Part shown: positions 59,019 through 64,000 of the stretch, in pieces
Layout: the number at the start of each line of letters is the position of its first letter
Position numbering within the stretch: position 1 is the first letter of the stretch
Made by a program: the position numbers and the translations under genes
From: Nymphalis io
Taxonomy: Eukaryota > Arthropoda > Insecta > Lepidoptera > Nymphalidae
Direction: 5' to 3'
DNA length: 64,000 nucleotides
NCBI RefSeq assembly: GCF_905147045.1
Contig: NC_065905.1
Coordinates: 9,610,001-9,674,000, forward strand
Notes under the pieces: generated by a model
Databases searched by the model: none
Seen by the model: the letters and a program-made list of their open reading frames with translations, nothing else
What the model was told of the DNA's origin: nothing

Positions 59019-60177
59019 TATAAAAATAAAAGAATCCCCTTAACCTTACTTTTTTCTAACCAGAATGACATTTCAGGCTTCTTGCGTAAAATCACACATT
59101 TTCCTTTATTATTCCTTATACTTAAGCGCGAGCGAAGCCGCGGGCTACAGCTTGTATGCAAATAATATTGTACAGTCATCAGTAATCGACTGTAATGTTG
59201 AAAAAAAATCTGCAACATTTTTAAAAAGTTAATTGAAACAATAGTATTTATAATAAGGCACTGATAACGCGTGTGTAGATCTACCTACCATTTAGATATA
59301 AAAAGTTTTTTAAACGATTATTATTTTTATCTCATTTATTAACGTGTCCATTTTAAGTAAAGCAAACGAGATAATATTTTTATTTTATTTTATCATTTTT
59401 GACATTTATATTACAATATATGTAGCCTTTTTATTACGTTTAAGGTATGTTGTCCAATTTAAACAAACTAAACTACATTCCGTAATTTTATACCACACGT
59501 ATGGTGTTCGCGTAACAGGTGTTTCAACTTGCAATATGTCGTATAATATTTGCCGTTGATTTGTGACGTCATATTAATATATAACGTATTTTTAAATAAA
59601 ATCTTCTTTTTAAGCATTTTAAGTGGCCATGTGTTATTCTTGCACACAAACAAATAGAATTCCTATTTTATTTATACATACATATAGAACCTGTTCCAAT
59701 CAAAGAAGAAGTACAGATAAAAAAACCTATATTTACAAATTTCATGCGATTTGCTCTGTTGTATTATGCACTAAAAATACATCTTGATTAATTCATCTTT
59801 ATTTATAATACAACATTATTCCACCTCACTGATAACCACCTTAATTTAACTTCCAAAGTTCCGATTACAATTACGTGGACATTCAAAACGCCAGTCCATA
59901 GTGAATATAATAGACAATCCATAGATTATTTAACATCTCGACCAATGATATCACGTCAATTTAATGTCTGGGTTATTTATTTATCTTTACTCCTCTTGTG
60001 ATTGGAATAGGATATAGATGATAATGTTCTTCTGTCCGATATCAGCTATGGCGGCAATTCCTTAAAGAAACAATTCAACTGCAAATCAAATCAACATGGT
60101 CGACACCATGTTATAGTACAAAAATGTAAACAAAGTGTTGCCTTTCTGTTTCCTAATTCTAATAACCCGATAGGACA

Positions 60178-60333
60178 GCAAACCTGATCTGCGAGAGTGT
60201 AACGCCGGACTACAACTTCGCGTGCTATCCGAAGCACGGGAGTATAAGCACTCCGGACGGCTCGTGAAGATATCACAGACAGATGACTTTTTATTGGCCC
60301 GACCCGGATTTGATCTCAGAACCTCGGGGTGTT
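60178..60333 (-). repeat. Second-family SINE, truncated
   Basis: CGTGCTATCCGAAGCACGGG, TTATTGGCCCGACCCGG and CTCAGAACCTCGGGG match the 5' half on the minus strand. Confidence 0.7.
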
Positions 60334-60559
60334 ATTACTATTTTAATAAGTAAACTGAATAAATTGTAATTCATATAAGAATTTTAATAATGAATTTTAT
60401 AAGAAAAAGGTTTCTTATTTAATTGAATATATTATGTATTTCGATTATGTAACTATTTTACGTCAACTTTTATCTCTAAATGTAAAATCAATCTATATTT
60501 TTTCAACTATTTTATTTAATTTTATTTAGTTCTTTATTCCTGTAAAAAAATAAATAAGA

Positions 60560-60633
60560 AAAGTAAAGGTTGAGATAAAAAAAAAATTTGATGTCCTTGC
60601 ATCAAATTTTTTTTTTATCTCAACCTTTACTTT
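60560..60633. repeat. 34-bp perfect hairpin
   Basis: Arms 60560-60593 and 60600-60633 are exact reverse complements, including a run of ten A against ten T, with the 6-base loop TCCTTG. Confidence 0.93.
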
Positions 60634-61810
60634 ACTAATAAACCTCATTGTAGGTAATATTTAATTTAATTGTAATTAAAAGCAATAAATATCGAATTGC
60701 TTGAAAGAAATCGCGGCTAGCGACAACTGTTTTTTTTTTCATTTAGTACGAGAAAATTCTAATCTATCTATAACGTTTGTGCGTTTGTACGTAAAGGGAA
60801 GACTTCTGGCACAGGTATTGTATTAATACACTTAAGAGGAGTCTCAGCTCAGCTCTAAGCTTTAACAATCCTGTAAGAACTGTTAAATATTTTTTTTACT
60901 TCATGTTTTAGTATGTTTTATTGTTTATAAAACATTACAAATGCGAAAGCAGACTTATAAGCTATGTGTGTCTGTTACACCTTCACGGATAACCGATTGT
61001 GATGACATTTTGTAATTTGGCTACTTTTTTATAACTCACATCTTCATTTATTATTTATTTGTTAATATTATGTCAATAAAAGTATTCAAGTGACACTAGT
61101 AATATTCTACTATGCTTGCGTTCACACTTTCATCGCATTACGTAAAATCGGCTTAAGATCAGAACAATGTGCATTGTCCTCCAACGTCACTCACTACCGT
61201 TATTGTTACCGGATTAGATACAGATAAACGTTTCGCTAAAAGCTTAAAACGCTCTCATTGCCAAACCCTTGTAGATAATGCAATAATAGCAGAGTGTTGA
61301 CGTATTCTGAACGAGAATTGAATTCAGACAATCGATTTATCACTATCAGATTAATGTTATTATTGTTGAAGTAAGTCTGTTTGTCCGTTTGTATCTTGTC
61401 AGACTTAACCTTTAGCCACTGAATAAATCATGATGATTGAGGTAGCGGTAGCTTGGAATTAGTATTTAATCCCCAAGATATACGGAAGAAATTAATTTTG
61501 GACGGCTGGATTCAGAAACAGCTATTGTTCGTACTTCCAAATGTTTCGTTTGTCTGTTCGGGCTCATCTCTAAAAACAATTAATTAACAAATTCAATCGA
61601 GAGATGCTCTTAAAACTAGTTGTTTTGCAATTTTTTATGATTTTTAATTGACGTATTTCTAGTTAAATAGTTACAACATAAAATTGTGTTTAAAAAACAA
61701 ATTGTGTTTATAAATAATATTAAATATCAGCGTTCTTTATTTATAACCCTCGTATGATGAAGACAATCAGACGCAAGCGAATAGATATACAATTAAAATA
61801 TATAATTTAA

Positions 61811-61930
61811 CTAGTTGTCCGTCCTGACTTTTACGGGTGAAATTAGTTTTTTTGTTAAAAAAATATGCTGAAATCCGATCGCAGGGCTAACTTCCGGGTC
61901 CATTTCAATCCACGAAGATCTCCACTCAAA
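61811..61930 (-). mobile_element. Possible Helitron 3' end fragment
   Basis: ACTAGTTGTCCGTCCTGAC and TTTTACGGGTGAAATTAG match, on the minus strand, the GC-rich end plus CTAGT that I associate with lepidopteran Helitrons. The other end was not found. Confidence 0.35.
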
Positions 61931-62507
61931 CACACACGAAAAACCTATGCGGCTACATACATAACAAAAATAATAATAATCGAGGTTTACTTTTAGAAGA
62001 ATTACAATTCTTGTACATTATGTACGATTTCATAGTTTTGGTTTTGCTTAACATGGAAACATGCGCATATTCCATTGAAATAGATACGAATAATATTTGC
62101 ATGCGAAGTCGGTACAAGTGGTTTGTTCCAGTATAAATTTATAACGCTTGTTTCTATGGCAAACAGTGATATATACGATGAACTATATTATGAACTCGTA
62201 GATGTTTTTAAGATTGTATATGAGATTTGATCTCAGCACCTTGGGATGTGCAGACTTATAAACTATTAATAATATAAGCTAGATAACGTTATGCTCTGAG
62301 GAGCAGAGCGTCATAAACACCAAATAATTCGGCGAACTAAAAGCGAAATTAAATCAACAACAGGTTACACTGGAGCTGGGCGATTGTGTCTTGAGAGAGT
62401 ATTTAGTTTGTAACATATATATATACGGCTGGTATTTATAATCCTAATCTAACACCAGTGGACCGTGGAGCTCGTGTGCTGCTAGTGCATTATAAATCGA
62501 AAGGCAA

Positions 62508-62509
<2 letters not shown>

Positions 62510-62585
<76 letters not shown>
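62510..62585. repeat. (TA)n microsatellite, about 38 units
   Basis: Uninterrupted TA alternation of about 76 bases, flanked by a short TTGTATATATAC extension. Confidence 0.95.
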
Positions 62586-62588
<3 letters not shown>

Positions 62589-63341
62589 ATATATACAATT
62601 TATTTTTTGAGTAATATAATATGTATACCTTTAAAGTAAAATGGAATATGTAACTTTTGATAAGTGCGTTTCATCATACATGATTCGGTCAAGGTTCATC
62701 CCTGATCATAAAATGCTAATTCTAATGAAAGGTTAATCTCTTAAGGGTTCGGTTGAGATCAGTTAAGATAAAACAAATCGGAGAAGATTTAAAACATACC
62801 ATTATATGAATATTTTTCTTCAATATAAGATTGTTAATCAATGTTTCACTTCACACAAACTGATAGACTAGTATTTAATACTCGTAAAGTAATGTAAAGT
62901 AATCTTTCTAAATATACATATAACGTGATTAGAAGTTTAAATATTTAGATAATAAATATTTATATGTTATTTGACCAGTATCGACTGAACCTTATAAATA
63001 GTAAAACACGAGCAGACAAAGTTTAGTTTAAACATAGATAAAATTGTTTTATAAATAAAATGACATAACATGCAAATAATAAGAATTAAATAATCTACAA
63101 ATACATTTATTTGTATTAATGGTGAATATTTATATATTAAAAATAACGATAATATCGAATGTAATCACATTAACAGAACCTGCTCGGTAAAATTTTCAAT
63201 ACTCGTGATTTACAACTGCAACACAGAGGAAAGTGGCACGAAGTGTATCAGCTTGAAATAGAACAGATGTACGTTTAGAAATGGTAGCTCGTATAAGATT
63301 GGTTAACTTTGCCGCCTAAATCTGCCTATTATGTAAGAACA

Positions 63342-63405
63342 TCGTGGTCTAGACTGTAGGATTATAACTGCAGATTTTGAGGTCCTGAGTTTTGGGTTTT
63401 TCTCC
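63342..63405 (+). repeat. Possible second-family SINE head
   Basis: CATCGTGGTCTAGACTGTAGG and TTTTGAGGTCCTGAG ... GGGTTTTTCT are in the right order for a decayed head. Low similarity. Confidence 0.35.
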
Positions 63406-63800
63406 GTTTAAATGTATATAACGGCGTCGCAGTTAAGAGACATAATCATCATGATCATTTATTCAAATCACGCTTTTAGAGCCGAGCGGTAAAATGAGGT
63501 TTTGTATCACTTAATTTATTTTTAAAATTCATCTTGCGCTAGAAAATAAATTGGCACCGAATAAATCGTTTTAAAACGAGAATACGTTCTTGTTCCAGGA
63601 AATTATGCATTTATAATGAAACTGTTCAATATTAAAATATAACATTGTGGATTTTAATATATCTATAAATAATATAAAAGAACGTTGATTATACTGTCAG
63701 TTTAGCTCGGAAATCACTGAAATATAGCATATTCTAAATATTTATTTTTAAGGAAATTAAACAGTAGCGCTGTTCTACAATAACGAAAATTCGAAGTTCA

Positions 63801-63983
63801 TCGCAGTAAATGGTCGTGAAATATTAGAAAGTGATATGCGACATGGACCATTATAATTATAATATTTCAAGAATACACGCATCAAAATTGTATGTCACCA
63901 TAAGTCGGTTATCAACATTTCATGAATTAGTACTGAAGTGAGTTCTTAGGAAATAGCACTGCAGCTCTCTTAGTATAAAAATG
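63801..63983. repeat. Unclassified dispersed repeat, copy B
   Basis: GGTCGTGAAATATTAGAAAG, TGATATGCGACATGGACC and ATAGCACTGCAGCTCTCT align collinearly with copy A. A short insertion or deletion lies near 63890. The family is not one I recognise. Confidence 0.65.
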
Positions 63984-64000
63984 CAATTACACTCTTATTA

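Larger units (their letters stand above)
56076..59152 (+). mobile_element. Probable Helitron disrupted by nested elements
   Basis: Starts TCTATACATATAAATAAAAT after an A and carries the GAAGTGTCTGTCTGTGATTT block shared with the 31.9 kb element. A Helitron-like 3' hairpin in the same orientation (GCGAGCGAAGCCGCGGGC, then ACAGCTTGT) lies at 59126-59152. Between them are a SINE (57020-57244), a hairpin-family repeat (57580-57840) and a LINE remnant (57888-59018). Whether the two ends belong to one element is inference. Confidence 0.42.
60640..63800. other. Intergenic DNA, mostly unclassified
   Basis: Apart from the Helitron-like fragment, (TA)n tract and possible SINE head listed separately, 60940-61030 (GTGTGTCTGTTACACCTTCAC...) looks like a decayed transposon segment of a type common in moths. 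No gene is supported. Confidence 0.45.

Overview
The window looks like nuclear DNA of a butterfly or moth, probably a nymphalid. It is strongly AT-rich and has very few genes. It is full of tRNA-headed SINEs of the type abundant in butterflies (Metulj-like), plus CR1-, RTE- and jockey-like non-LTR retrotransposon pieces and Helitron ends of lepidopteran type. These assignments come from recalled family features, not a database search.

Only one host gene can be supported: a two-exon (as far as visible) rhodopsin-class G-protein-coupled receptor on the + strand. Exon 1 (26480-26658) encodes the N-terminus and TM1 and ends at a canonical GTGAGT donor. Exon 2 (52789-54079) starts after a TGTTCTAG acceptor and encodes TM2-TM7 and the tail. 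The split codon CG|G joins in frame and gives a predicted 489-residue protein. The intron between them is about 26.1 kb. The receptor is unusual: several landmark residues of the family (2.50 Asp, DRY, the TM3-ECL2 disulfide, CWxP, NPxxY) are altered or absent. I could not assign a ligand or an orthologue.

The intron carries the other large coding element, a CR1-like LINE on the - strand (about 45.4-49.9 kb). Both of its ORFs are open: ORF1 has a PHD finger and a coiled coil, and ORF2 has an endonuclease and reverse transcriptase. It ends in an (AAAT)n tail. The intron also holds a SINE split by a 5'-truncated LINE (32.6-33.5 kb), a short Helitron (31.9-32.2 kb), LINE 3' ends and a foldback repeat.

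Left of the gene (1-26 kb) is intergenic DNA with many SINE copies. Five SINE copies in the window have flanking direct repeats of 9-12 bp that I could read directly. There are also copies of a second interspersed family that ends in a conserved CCACYTACCATCAGGTGG hairpin, an RTE remnant and several perfect foldback palindromes. Right of the gene (54.3-64 kb) are a complete second-family SINE 160 bp past the poly(A) signals, a probable Helitron invaded by three other elements, a broken LINE, a 34-bp perfect hairpin and a (TA)n tract.

I found no bacterial-type system, CRISPR array, rRNA or convincing functional tRNA. The most notable points are the divergent receptor, the apparently intact LINE, the nested insertions with readable target-site duplications, and the shared 3' hairpin among otherwise different retroelements.
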